Program-made: the position numbers and the translations under genes
Notes under the pieces: generated by a model
Database searches by the model: none
The model's input: the letters and a program-made list of their open reading frames with translations, nothing else
Told to the model about the DNA's origin: nothing
Part shown: positions 1 to 14,200 of the stretch, piece by piece
How positions within the stretch are numbered: the stretch's first letter is position 1
Layout: the number at the start of each line of letters is the position of its first letter
DNA from: Campylorhamphus procurvoides
Taxonomy: Eukaryota; Chordata; Aves; Passeriformes; Dendrocolaptidae
NCBI GenBank assembly: GCA_013396655.1
Contig: WBMV01006632.1
Coordinates: forward strand, 1,261,250-1,325,249
Direction: 5' to 3'
Length of the DNA stretch: 64,000 nucleotides

Positions 1-2181
1 GAACAGAAGACATTTAAGTCAGGAAGAGAGCCAGTGTAGAGGAGCAAACAAATAGAACTTGAACTCTTGCATCATAGGTGACACCCAGTTTAGAATCTGC
101 AAATAAATGTTTTTTTCAGGTCTGAGCAGCCCTCTATCAGTTCGGACCTCGTAACCAACGTGTGCTGGTAAAAAGCACGCATCTCCATCTCCCTCTGCTG
201 TCGAGTCCTCAGACAACAACTAACTTCAATACTGTCAGCACAAGGCATTCAGGAACAGTCTAGAGTAGTTTCCAAGCCTATTCATGACTCAGGAGAATAA
301 ATACAGATTTACAAAACAAAACTATATAATGAAAATGTTAAATCAGAAGTAAAGTTTGGGTTTGGGGTTTTCTACTACCCCTCCTCCTCAACTTTTCACT
401 GCTTGTGTTATTTAAATGTAAGAGCAAGATAATTCAAAGACAGTAGGTAACTCTTAAGAGATTAAGTATGTTATGTTCTCTACCTACCCTCATTTAATCC
501 TATTTTGGGGATTGTTTAAATTCTGAAATGTGAACCGAATGATGCAAACTGCTGCAAAGTCTCAAACAGTTTGTTTGTTGTACCTCATCTCCGACACCTG
601 AGAGCAGTTTATCTACTCTCCTCACAATATAAAGTATGGATTAGGAAAAACAGTACATAAGCATATGAAATTTTTGAATTCTTAACAGTCCTGAGATTAC
701 AGGCTCTTGTAATTCAAGCTAAATCCAGGCTTTGGTTACTGTGAGAACACAGAATTTACAGGTTTATTAAAAACTCCCACCATTGCTCTTCTACCAGATT
801 CCAACTGCATCACAATGCAGATGCTTTTTTGCTTCCAACCAAGGTACAGAATGCTTCAAAGGCAGCATGCTCCTTATGCTGAAGAAACTGAATTCAATAA
901 TCAAAACAGAATCTATTTGAATGTTGTTGCAATAAAAATTTATGAGAAACAGATTATACAGAGATAGTAACATGTATTCCTCAAAAAAAAAATTGAGGGT
1001 ACATATGGATCCTCCTTCTTGGTGGTGGCAGGATTAATTTCTTTTAGTTTGAAACAGAATCTGATGCAGAAAAATAGAGTTCCAGTGCAGTCGTCAAGAA
1101 ATGCAAATTTTTACCCACAGCACGTTCAGTAATTTCTTTATTTTAGGAAGAAAATAGGATTAATTTCTATTTTTTCTTCCCATCCATTTGTCAGAACGAG
1201 ACCTCACTGAGATCAGAAACAGAAGTTCATCGTATTTTCCCTCCTAACTTCATATGTCTACAGTGTGATCTACTGTTTTAGATGCACCTTAAAACAGGAA
1301 AAGTAGTATCAGAGGGGATAGTTGTCATTAGACTTGTATTGCTCAGCATAGCTTGAGCCCACGTGCACAAATTCCCATTTATTTCATAGCACAAAGAACT
1401 AAATGGAAAAAATTATCTTAATGTACAAATAGTTAAAGGCTTATGAACTGAAGCCAAGTGCTCAGCTTCAGAGTAGTTCACTATTTGCACTATAGCATGG
1501 TATTTATAGACACACTTGTCCTGTATTGTTTTCTTGACAAAATTACTATTAGCTGCAACTTTAAGTAAGAACTCACTGAAAGCTATACATTATGTTTGCC
1601 GTATTGGTAAAAACGTAAGGAGAAGGGCACCAAAACAAGAAGGGACATTGAGCTACTGCTCAGCAGAAAACCAAAAAGTACAAGACCTCATTTTTTATTT
1701 TGGACATTAATCTTCACCCACATAAACTGAATTTAGCATCGATATTTTTACAGAAACTTATCTATAGCTTCCACAGTTGTTATCAATTCATACATCAGAA
1801 GACATCCACCAGTTTCTTACAGATGTTTTCTTTCATCAATCAAAATGGCTGTAAAACTTCATCATTTTACTATTGTTATGAAATAATAATTATCTTTAAT
1901 ATTAACAAGCTTCTAGTCCTACCCAGAAATATCACAGAACAATTTACTCCACCAACTGCACACCAGTATAACTTACTCATATATTGCTTTTCTCATCTTT
2001 AAACTGAGCCTAGCTATTTCAATACAGATGACTAATCAAACCTGAAGTCAGTCTGAATTATTTAGTGATAACACGTATCTGATATTAGATTCTACAAAAG
2101 CTTCCTCTTAGATATAAGAGAATTCATTAAGTCCATTTTGAGAAAGAAGCGACTGTAAAGGAAAATTTCACAATAGATTAC
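1..2181 (-). other. TRAPPC8: TRAPPC8 intron 26, left part
   Basis: AT-rich intronic sequence between exon 26 and the missing 3' exons. I see no exon matching the remaining C-terminal human residues, no polyadenylation region that would fit, and no recognisable repeat. Confidence 0.7.
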
Positions 2182-2283
2182 CTGCTTCTGAGGAAATGAA
2201 AAGGCCTCCTTCCCAACCGTGTTAAGGGCAACATGATGCTGGCCCTCCAAAATAAGCTGCTTGTTGTCTTCCACAACATATGC
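2182..2283 (-). CDS. TRAPPC8: TRAPPC8 coding exon 26 (last one in window)
   Basis: Residues 1238-1271, AYVVEDNKQLILEGQHHV, ALNTVGKEAFSFPQKQ. Acceptor gttctgtag, donor CAG/gtaatc. It ends on a codon boundary. The next human residues (EPPEMELLKFF) were not found to the left. Confidence 0.95.
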
Positions 2284-5200
2284 CTACAGAACATAATACA
2301 AAGACACTTTCAGATCAGGAACTATCATAAGCTTCATAACACAGATTTATTGACTTGGCCCTAACTTGAGTGGAACATGCAATAGTGTTCAAAACCTAGA
2401 GACTAGCATGACATATTTATGCCAATTTCCACTACTTAGTACTTGCATTCTGGTAAGTGAGATCCTTTTCTTCAAAGCAGAGTGGGTCACTCAAAGTAAG
2501 AACAAAGATTAACAAACTTCTTGGTTTAAGATTTCATAACCTTCTTTTTTAAAAGATAAATTGTAAGAACTGGGTGCATCCAGAGTAATCTAAAAGCATC
2601 TGAGGATCCTTATTACAGTAACAGATATTAAGACTCTTTGCTTATTGCACATTTTAGTTCATTTGCCTGTTTTCAGAAAAATACTCATCCATAAATTTCA
2701 TATGCACACGCTTAAAAGTTTGGGATACAATATGAAATTATTCTCAAGCAGTAATGTTTCAATTACCACAAAGGCCACAACCATACATACCTTCCACAGT
2801 ACTACAATGTTCAAATCGACTTCACTGCATCTTTGTATCAATCTGACTGTCTCATCAAACGATTGTTTTGCTGCCCTTTGAGATGCATGAGTATGAGATT
2901 GCACGTGTGTTCTTTTAAATTCAGAGGATAAGCCTTGGAAAAAAAAGTCTGCACAAGGACTGGCTGAACTTATTATCTACAAGAGAAAAAAAAGGCAAAA
3001 AAGTGTTCAGAACAGGGTGCAAGCTGACACAAGTTGCTCTAGCAGAGCTCATCACTGTAGTATTTCAAGTTCCATGATCTCACTTTGCTTCCCTTTGCAA
3101 ACCTACTGGATGACAGACACTGTGGTTTCCATGCTTGACCTGTTAAGAGATCAGCCCTATCTAAAGGGCTGTGTAAGGTAGCATAGGGAAACAGAGCTAT
3201 AACTTAATGGTATAAAACTACAAATACCAAACTTGGATATAAGGAATTCATTATTACCACAAAGCAGACTACTGTGATATATATGAAATGTAGCAGACGG
3301 AGTAGAAGCATCCAACTAACTCACACGCAAATCAATTTTGCTTACTAATATTTTCCTCAGGATAGACTTATTTAACTTAGAAACATACATTATGCTAGCA
3401 AGAGCACAGATAACAGGTTGCACATATGCGTATCCCCTATGTATAAGTGGCACAAACAGAAGCACTGTGCTGTTTGTCACCATTTGTGCCAAGCTCTTCC
3501 AACATCAGAAGTTTGATAAGAAAACTGGTTTATAGGAGCAACAGCAATGATACTGTCATCTCTCAGACACCACAGGAAAAGCAAAAAACTTAAGCTTCCC
3601 AACCCATCCTTTCAAAAACGATACCTTTTCCAGAATATGCTGTTGCAGAGCTGCTGATTATTACATTAGCAGAGCACCAATACCCAGGGAGACAATCTGC
3701 TTCTGGAGTAACTACCCAGAATGGAGGGCCCCTTCCCCATCCCCTCCATTGTAATAAAATATTCTCTAGGAAAACAAAAATTTCCTAGCTTAGATTCCAA
3801 CTTTCAAAATGCAAAAAGGGATCATCTACCTCAGATTTTCAGTCCTAACTTCAATTTATATGCCTATGAAATGAAATGGCAGCAAATTGGTTTTCTTTGG
3901 CTTTTAAAAGCTGAACACATGCAGGAAAAACGTATGCTCAGCATAAAATAAGCAATCTGACATCCAGCTAAGTAAGTTCACTATATAGATTTCTGATCTG
4001 ATCCAAGTGGCCTACTTTTCTCAGGTTTTGAAAAACCACTTGCTGTACCAACGTAATTTCCTAAAAGGATTCTTCAATACCTGTATGCTTAAAAAAGACG
4101 AGAAGAGCATGGTAGTCTACAATCTTAAATGCCAAGAAAAATCAAATAAGCACACTGCTTGAACTGACTGCAAACAGTGTTAGTAGTTTCGAAATGCTGG
4201 TACCAACACCTATTACATGTTTCTAGTTTTTCAAATAAGCTGTAATCACAATTTTTAACTTGTCTTAGAAAAAATATAATTAGGAACAAGAATCTGACAT
4301 CCACAGACCTCTACTAGGAAGAGTGCAGGGCTGGGATGTAGTTGAAATAATTGCTCCAAAGAGCTGAAACGTAAGGAAAAGCGTAGGCAAGAAAGCTAGC
4401 ACTGCCATGTGATCCCACAGCATTTCAACTGTGGAGCTTGGATCTTAATTCCTGACTATATGCTAGTCTGTGTTACCCTACAAAAAAAAAAAAAAAAANT
4501 GAGGAGACAAAAAGTTTTTGATACACAAAACTTAAACTTTCCAACTATGAAATCACTGCTCCCATTTTTAAATTTTTAAAAAAGCTTTCTCTGGTATACT
4601 TTCACATGACAGGCATACCTTACACAAGACAAAATATGCAGTTGCACCCATTTACTTACCTGTTCATTTCCAAAGACAATGTCTGCAAATGTGTAATTTT
4701 CTACGGGATAAAAAGAGAAGGCATTGTTTTAGCATCATGAGAAGTCATAACTCTACATACAGTATCCAAAGAGCATTTTCTTTGAAAGGTTACCACATTC
4801 AGGCAAGAACCTACCTTCTGAGTTTTTGCATCTGACTGCTTTAAAACATAACTTCGCTCTCTCTCTGCTAGCAAGCTTAGTATCTGAAAGAAAAAGGTTG
4901 CAAGATATTTTTTTTCACTCTCAGCATAATCAGAGTCCCTTAAACAAAAGTCAACCTTGAACATTCATAAATAGCAAACACGCTGATGATACCCAACAAG
5001 CATAACTGATCAGGCACAGGAATGGCATGGTAGTACAGAAGATGCATCTTCTGTTAACCCCTTCCATCTACTTCTAGAGCAGGAAGTGAACCATAATACA
5101 TAAAGGAGATGCAGGGAAAGAAGGAAGGAACAGAACGCAAAATACTCAGTTTATCATCTGACTGGTTCACCTCCAACATTCATAAAAGAAGAATATGTGT

Positions 5201-8200
5201 CTATACTAATTTTTGAGTACATAAAATATCAGCATACAAGTACAGGTAACATTTGTTACATATAATAACAGAACCTTGGGATTTTTTTGTCTTATCAACA
5301 ACTAGCAGCTTGCATGAGCTGATGCCAGATGCAGCACTAGCAATTCTGGTATATTTCTAATAACTGAATAGAGCTCTTGTCAAGTATTAGGTTGATCAGC
5401 AAAATTCAACACTGACATAATTAACTAAAAGTAAAGGGAAACTGAAACATATTTTTATGAGCTGTTCACCTCTAAGTTAAGCTACTTTTTAAAATCAATA
5501 AGGTATAAAAAAGTTCTTTGTCAATATACTTTTCCTGAAACACTAACAAAAGAACAACAGTTTTTGGAAACTAATTATTCAGAAAGCTAAATTCAGCTTC
5601 TCCTAAGATTCTTTTAACTCTTCTTATCAGGCAGAAGCTAAATTGCCATCATTTTGGCCATAAAGATACATACCTTTGTCTCCAGAGATGTTAACAGATT
5701 TTTGAAGCTTCCAGTGGTTGCTATTACTTGAAACTTGCACTATATGAAATTCCTTGACGCCAGTCTCACTCTAAGGAAGAGACAAAAGCTATGTCAAATA
5801 AGACCAATCACAACATTGATGTGCTACATTGCACAGTAAGTGTTCACTGCAAGGTGGCACTGTTAGAATCTTAGTTTAACGCATTATTTACACCATCCAT
5901 AACTCGGCACTAAAAGACAAGGACAGAGTTAAGACACACTGTAATGTAAAACAGTCCCAGCTCACAGCAACTTCCAATTCCAGTAAACAAAGCCACACAA
6001 AGAGGAAATAAAGATCCCCCAGAAAAATGTCCGCAAGCTACTGCTTTAGATTAAGACAACTTTAACAAAAAATAGGCTTTTTTAACTCCAGTGCAGAACA
6101 CTGTCCACAGGGCCACAGTTTCTGCAGTTACTTTTGAGACATTGCTAGGTCATAAATCCTAGAAATTCAAGGTTTATTTTGTTTTTACACGTATACACAA
6201 TAAGAAGTAGCTTTCAGAGTTGGTTTCCTTTCTTGTAAAGGGTGAGGTGGTAGTGGAAAACTAAGCCTCACGCTATTAACATGGTAAGTGCTTTCATAAA
6301 AACATTCCCTCCTCCTTAAAGGAGGAGTGGACAATATTCTCTTTAGTCACTGAAGAAAAAACAGTGTACAGACCTTTAAAAAAAAATGACAAATCAGGTC
6401 AGTGATTCCACTACCAGCTAAGTGTCTAGGAACACTGTGAACAGAGGATTCAATTACCTTGCTTTGTGATTGAAAAAATAGGAGCAGCTTTACAAAAAAT
6501 GAGTAAATTTGAATTATCATGGTATGAAAAACAAATATTTTCATCTGCTTTACAAAGTCAACAGATCACAACAGACATATCTGTATTTGGATTGCATTAA
6601 CAAAAATATCTTTAGAGTTTGGTGATAAATGTAAATACAGAAACTTCCTTCAAGTTGGAGCTTAAATTTTGACTTTAACAATGCCACTAAACCTACCAGA
6701 GTTTTCACTGAAAGGTTGCAGGGGGCAGAGACTGTCTCATTCAGAACTATTTTGGAAGTTGCAAGCATCAAGAACATTCATTGAGTTGGAATAAATCTTT
6801 CAGAGAAAGACTTTGAACTATAGTCCTGAAATTTGATTAGGATAGCAGACTTCCAGAGAGCTGAGATATAACAATGTTAATACTTGTTCCAACAGTAACT
6901 GGAATGATCAAATATGTAAGTTCACTTAGTGTTTGCGAAGTTACTGTAAAAAAACCTTGTATTTGAGTCTTGGTTTCAGAGGTGACACATCTGCTGAACT
7001 TTAGAACATCATCACTATTACTAATATTATTATTATTAAAAGTAGCTTACAGTATTGATATTTTCTACATCCACAAACACCAGCATGTTGTCCCCTCTGC
7101 CTTCTTCATCTCCAAGTGCATTACTTCTGCAGACAGTAGCTCGAATGTGCAGAGACCGGCTGGTACAAATAACCGCAGTGTGCCTTAATACTCTGTGACT
7201 AGGAAAGAGGGAGAGGGAAGAAAAAATAAGACAGCATTCTAAATAACCAGGACTGCTGCCCAGAACACCAATCAAGAAATTTAGCTTTTATGTTTGTCAG
7301 TATTAAGGCCATTAGACAATTTATTAATTTCAACCATCAAAGATACACTTTTCTTTTTAGCTCCATATCAAAAATGTATTACTTTGCAAAAACCATGCTG
7401 CGTGGGTAGATGCTGTTCAAACACAGTCTCTTCGCCAGTAAGGAAACACCAGATAAAAAGGCTCACCTGTTACCATGATAATATATCAGAAATATTCCAG
7501 GTGGCACAATGAAAGCAAATAGGCATGTATTGGCACAATACATCAAGCTCTTCAGTGCCACCACATGCTATGGAAAATAGTTTTTGAGTAAATAATCCAT
7601 ACAAAGCTCACTAGTTGGTCATATCTCTCGCATAAGCACTTACTAAAAAATGCACACCACTGCATTCAACATATTCCCCTGAACAGAGAATCTTCTAGAA
7701 CCAAAACTTTGCTACTCTGCCTTTTCCAGGCATGTTCAACCTTCAGGACAACAGACTCTTTGTAAAAATTATCTTCCTGTTTTTCTAAAGATGAGCAAAA
7801 TTCCATCCTTGGACATCATCAAAACACATGAGCTTTTCCCATGTAGAAGCTTCTAGATTATGGTAACTTCCTTGCTGAAACATTTTAGTAGTAGGTAAAA
7901 ATCTGATATGCATTACCTACTGAGTATGTTGAAGCATCATGTGACACCTCTTTTGGAAGGGCAAAAAGAAATTAGTGACTTCCTAAACTCTTCTTCACAT
8001 AAGGTCACAGTCTACAACACAGTTTTGCAGTTAATACTCAGATATAAAGATGACTATAGCTTTCAGGTGGCACAAATTAAGTAATTTTTGAACATTTAAA
8101 AGCTATGCTCAGTCTACAAAGAGCACTGTTAAACCAGAGCTTTCTGTTTAAGAACCCCTCAAAACTTCAGTGCAGTAAGGAACACGTATGTTCCCTAAGT

Positions 8201-11200
8201 CACTATCTCTCAAACACCTCCATTTCTGAATATTACGAGGAGAAATTAGTTCTGCATTGTAGGGGCATGAATTCCCTATTCCGATAGACTACCTTAAAGT
8301 CAAATGAAAAGTTAACTTTGGTATTTCAGAAGCTACAGAAAAGTCTATGCAAAGGGTGCATTTGCATAACTTCAATTTCAAGAATATGCTATTGATCCAC
8401 TCTCTTAACCATCTTCAACTTACTCTGCTTTAGTTTACATTTCAGACCACTCTCATAGTTCATGAACTTTGTTTCTCTCAGAACTAGCCTGGAAAACAGG
8501 CTTCAGCCACAAGACATTCAGTCCATGTTACTAGAGCTCATCTGAAATAGCCCTGCTTCCCACCATCACCCTGAACACAGATAGTACAATGCACCAGGTG
8601 TGCTGGTTTGGGCTGCGTTAGTTACTTTTCTCCACAGTAGCTGGTAAGTGGCTATGCTTTGGATTATGCTGGAAATAGTGTTGATAACACATTAATGTTT
8701 TTGTTATTGCTGTGCAGGCTTATACAGAGCCAGAGCCCTTTCAGCTCCTCACCCCACCACCAAGCAGGCCAGGGGTGCACAAGACGGTGCAGGAGCACAG
8801 CCAGGAAGAGATGACCCCAAGTGACCAAAGAGATATTCTACAGCATATGGTGTCAGCAATACAATTAGGGAGAAGGAGGAAGGGGGAACATGTTTGGCCT
8901 GATGGCATGTGCCCTCCCAAGTAACCACTATGCAAGATGGAGCCCTGCTTGCCTGAAAACTTGCTTGCCCGTGGGAACAGGTGAATTAATTCTTTGTTTC
9001 ATTTTGCCTGTGTGCACAGGTTTTGCTTACCTACTGAACTGTCTTTATCTCACAAGTTCTCACTCTTATTCTTCCAATTCTCTTCCCCATCCCACTGAGG
9101 ATGAAGTGAAAGAGCAACTGTGCGGGAACTGGTTGCATGTGGAGTTAAACCACACATTCCTCATAGGCTGTACTGCTTCTTAGGGTGGGCAGAGACATTC
9201 TCCAGACAAACAAACCCAGCACACACAGCTTCATAATAAACTTCTCTCCCAGAAAATTAAATAGTAATATGTGCTAGGTCTGTGACCATTATTCTTAGTG
9301 GGCTAAAAAGTAGATAAAATCTGCTGCAACTTTTTATGAGCTCTAGCAGTTTTAAGGTAGCAACATAAGAACAGTGTTTGCAAAACAGTGAAACGGGGAA
9401 AAAAATAGATAGCCTTCATTTCTGAATTTGGCTGTTTGCTAGGTTTCTACAATAAGGCATCCAGAGGGCTGACAGCTTCACTTTCTGAACAAAGGCCTTC
9501 AAAGAACACACTTCTCAAAAAAGTTACCTTCTTAGCCTCAGACACAGGTGGGACTTGTGAATAAGTGACATAAAAACTCAACTCGCTACTTTCCAAGTAC
9601 AGTTCAAATAAAGTATTATCTGTTAGCTTGTAGTGTCAAACTTCACTGCCCACTCTCTCAAGATGGTCCAAAAAGGAAGATACAAGTCAAACGTGGTATT
9701 TAACCCCTCCCGAGAGTAACTTTCATCACAATGCAGTTACTAACAACATTTTAACTAAGAACTAAACCTTTTATTCAAAGGAGACAAGATTTTGTTTTGT
9801 AACATGCAGAAACAAATTAAGTCATGATTTTTCACCCTATGTCTCCAAAAGATGTGCTTTCAGAGAAAATAAATACAAAGTTTGTGTTAACAGAATTCTA
9901 TTAACCATCCTTGTATAAAATTACTTTAATAATTACTACTTCAAGGAAAGAGTGTAGGTCATATAATTTCATATAGAAATTAGACCATATAGTAGAAAAA
10001 AACCATTGCTTAGAATAGCAGATAACAGGCCATTTTTACATCATTACAGCAACTGAGAAAAATTTAGATCTATGGTTATGATGTGTATATGTCTAACAAA
10101 TATAACAAAAAAGACAAAAAAAACTTACCACATTTTTGAATGTCTTTTAATACTTTCGTAGTAAAACAAGAAGTTAATTTCATGAACCCCTTCTTCATCT
10201 GGTCCCCGTAACCACATCGGCAGCTGCACTGAAGCTCCAGGAAGCAGAACAGCATCAGGAAGTGGAACCTGTATTACTTCAGGTGAACCTCCTGTGCCAA
10301 CCCCAAAGTCCGCAGAAGAAGCTGAAGATAGCAGTGCTGTTCGCACAGAGGTAGGATCTGTCACAACAGTCTTGTAAGCACTACAGTTCTCAGAAGCTGA
10401 AGGACTTAGTGGTGTTAGAACAGCAGTATTTCCACCAAAAGTGAAAAATTCTGGATGCTTGGACACAACCTTCAGTGCAGTCAGAGGACACTTGCTTACG
10501 TTCACAAATTCTACATATGCTTTTCTGATTTCTCCACAGAGAAGCCCTGTAGGAAAATTTATAAAGAATACCTGTATGGGAGAGAAAAGGAGAAAATAAA
10601 AGCCTGAACATAGAACCAAGTTCTGAACGCCCCTGAAAACACCCACTGACATATTCAAACTATACTACTGTTTAGAGCTTTCTGAGGAGTGGAGGTGGAA
10701 AGGAAGGTATGGACCTCTTCTCCCTGAAATCCAGCGACAGGACACATGGGAATGGCTTAAAGAACACCAGAAGAGATTCAAACTGGGCATAAGCATGTAT
10801 TTCTTTACCAAGAGGGTGGTCAAACACTAGAAGAGGCTTCAGAGGGAGGTGGTTGATGCTCCAAGCCTGCTAGTCTTTAAGACAACACCTGTAACATACT
10901 GTAACTTGGTCAGGCAGCTGAACTAGATGATCTTATGAACACTGTGGCTCCCTTCTAGCTGAACTATCCCACTCTACAGAGCGTTGTCATTAACCAGTTA
11001 GGTAACTTTAATAACCCTAGTAAGGAAAAGCACCGTGTTTTAAATAACCAACTGGAACAACTATTCTAGATGAATGGCAAGCAAAGAGAAAAAAAGCTCC
11101 ACTGCCTGTTGCTCCCTCACCTTGAAATCTGGTTACAAAAGCTGTTGCCAACTAAAATTCTGAACAGAATACAGCAATTTCAGAAGGATATTAATATTGA

Positions 11201-14200
11201 GGCTTCAAGTTTCACTTGTTTTGTGTGGCAAAAACCCACACAAGTTTGTCACTGACAGATCAGAAATTGCCTGGAAAGATTTAGGCATTAACAAAGTCCA
11301 AGACTTTTGTCAGAATTACCTTTATAAACAAGCTGCCAACAGGAAGTAGCTACATACCTCCAACAAAGGCATTTCTTCTGTAATAATGGGATCTAAACGT
11401 CGATCAGGTCCATATTTAATTGATGTTTTTTCCTCTTTTGTGTTATTAAGTCGAGGCCCTTGGATTTCTAAATCTTGTCGTCCTCGTACAGATAAGCCAT
11501 TGGAAACAAACTTTCCTGAAAAAAAATTTAAAACATTTGATTTTTCTTTTCTTATAATTTCTACCTTTTTATCTGAGAGGTGATCCAAAGCTCCCTACCC
11601 AATCTCAAAAGTCATTTTGATTTTTCTATTATTTGGCACATGCAGTGTTCATTGATTAAGCAGCATCACTGACAAAACTATTCAAAGCTTACTGTCATAC
11701 ATCACACATGGCTGTGAGTTCAAACATCCAGTTAACCATTGTGGTCTTATTCTGCCCTTCAACAGTTGGAGTACAACTAGAGGGCGACCAGCAGACATGG
11801 TGCATGAAGATGATGCATTTATTTCCTTTCCCAATTTCCATCAAGCTAAAAAGTCACCTAAAGGATTATTTCTTTCATACACAGCCACTTGTCCAAGTGT
11901 TTTTTATTCAAAAGGTTTCTAGTCTATAGATAAACTTCATTATTTCTTTCGCACTTCCAAATGTGTTTCCATCCCCATTTCATTTAACAACCTAGTTTTC
12001 CCTGTGAGAGACAGTTTCAGAAGAATGAGTCAACAAAAGAAATCAAGTAACATGCAATTAATAAGCCAGTTATATATTAATATAAAGGAGAGAGAAGTCA
12101 AGTCAAGGTGCTAAAAAATAAAATTGTATCAGCTAAATTTAAATTTGGGAATCTATGAAAAGAACTTCAGTGCAAAATTTAGACAAAAGCCAGAAGTTAA
12201 CAGAGCAAAAAGACACAGAAGAAAAACGAATGGCAAAAGTGTCAATGAAAGTTGTTATAGATTCAACGTGGCTTAGATGGACTATTTTCATTTCAATTTA
12301 TTACTGTTTTTAGAATTTCCAGAGATTTAAAAGGAGCAACAGAGTATGAGTCTGGGATCCCTCCTCATGGGATTCCTACAGGTGCCAATTCACTCTCTTC
12401 CCATTTCAGTTGTTTCCCTTGTTTCTACACCCCTACTTGATGGAAGGCTTGTGTCACGGTAGTCAAACATTGAACACTAGAATTTAGTTCTACTGCAGAA
12501 GCCACGTCTCTCCCTTCCAAAGACACACAACTTCAGGCAGTAATACACTTACCTGTCTGTAATCCAATAGAAGGATCTATCCCATCTAATGTCACAGCAC
12601 CTTGAACAGTGCCAAGATTATAAACGACTCCCAGAATATGTAGCTCCCCTGTTCGATGGGGAAAGAGCTTTAGTCTTGCCTGTGGAGATATGTTAAATTT
12701 TTGTTGTTGTTGCTACTAGAAAGAAGTATTATTACATTTAAACTTCCAATTGCTAAACACATTCACAGCTACATTTACTTTATAGGTGTGTCAGAGCTAA
12801 CTGCAACAATAACTACAGATCATTTACTGGATTCAAAATTTCATATACACAGAATTTACCAAAGCAGTTCACAGCTGAGAAATGTTCACTACATTACGGA
12901 AAAACCCTAAAAGTTATTTTTTATTGCAATTAACAGAGGCAGAATCACTGAATGGCTGAAGCTGGAATAGGCCTCTGGAGGTCATTTTATCCAGCTTGCC
13001 AGCTCAAGCAGGGCCACCTAGAGCCAACTGCCCAGGATTACATCCAAATGGCTTTTAACATCTCCAAGGATGGAGACTCCACAATCTCCCTGGGCAGCCT
13101 GAGCCAAGTGCTCATGCACAATCACAAGTGAAAAACAAGATAAATGTTTTCTGATGTTCAGACGGAGCCTCTTGCGCCCACTGCCTCTGGTCTTGTCATC
13201 CTCCCTTTAGATATTTACACAAACTGATCAGATATATGAAGTACTGAAACTTCTGAGTCACATCTTATATAAGTTCAGCATTAAGTTCAGATCATAACAA
13301 GTCTGAATTCCACTCTAAAGTTCAACATTGAAAAGATCATTTTTAAAACAAGGTACAGTACTTACCACTTTTGTCTCCTCACTATTAATTAAAAATTCTG
13401 CTATTGCTTCAGTTCCTACCATATCTTCATCACACATACCCTGAAAAGAAGAAAACCAGCTTTTTAGATCCTATTACTCCTAAGCAGAAAAAGTGCCATA
13501 AATAATACTCCCAACACCTTTCCCAAAGTGTTCAAGGGAAAAAAGTATATAAAGTTCAAACTGCAGACAGGATGAGCAGGCGCTGCATACCCTATTTCTC
13601 AGGATTTCTGAATTAAAAAAGCAGCTTGAGAGCTCAGTAAACATTTAAGAGGAATTTAAGATTTAGTACTATAAATTGGAACCATTCCCAGTCAATTTCA
13701 CTGATATTCACGAAATCATTTACCATACCATTAAAGTAGTAGTTCAGATCAGAACAGAAGGGAAAGTGTATCATAAGCCTTGAGGCTTAGTTATGTGAAA
13801 CCATGTTAATAACTCTGCAAGTATTTACAGTACCTTTACAGATCACTATGTTCCAAACGCTTTTGGACACAAAAACAAAGTATTTAGGAATTTACTGTAA
13901 TATTCATTATTAGAATATATTAAAACCTTCAAAACACGGATGTCAAACAGTCCTTCAGAGCTTTTGGCAGCATTAGTTGAAACATTAAGTTAAACAGTTG
14001 TAAAATTATTCATCAGAAGTATACAAAACATTAATTTTAATACAATAATTTTCCATTTTTCTTCTAATTGAGATACCAAGATATTCCTACTTCAAATAGC
14101 ACAGTTTTTCAGAACACATATTTCATATGGACAGAAACTCAAATAAGAAAATGGTATTTGATAATCTACCTATTGATATTGCAAGTAATTTTTGCTGGTC

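Noticed and set aside
19..219. Minus-strand frame containing ACFLPAHVGY, faintly like the TRAPPC8 C-terminus (KACFVHTGVY)
   Set aside because: The similarity breaks after a few residues. The exons that should precede it are not between it and exon 26, and no proper splice sites bound it.
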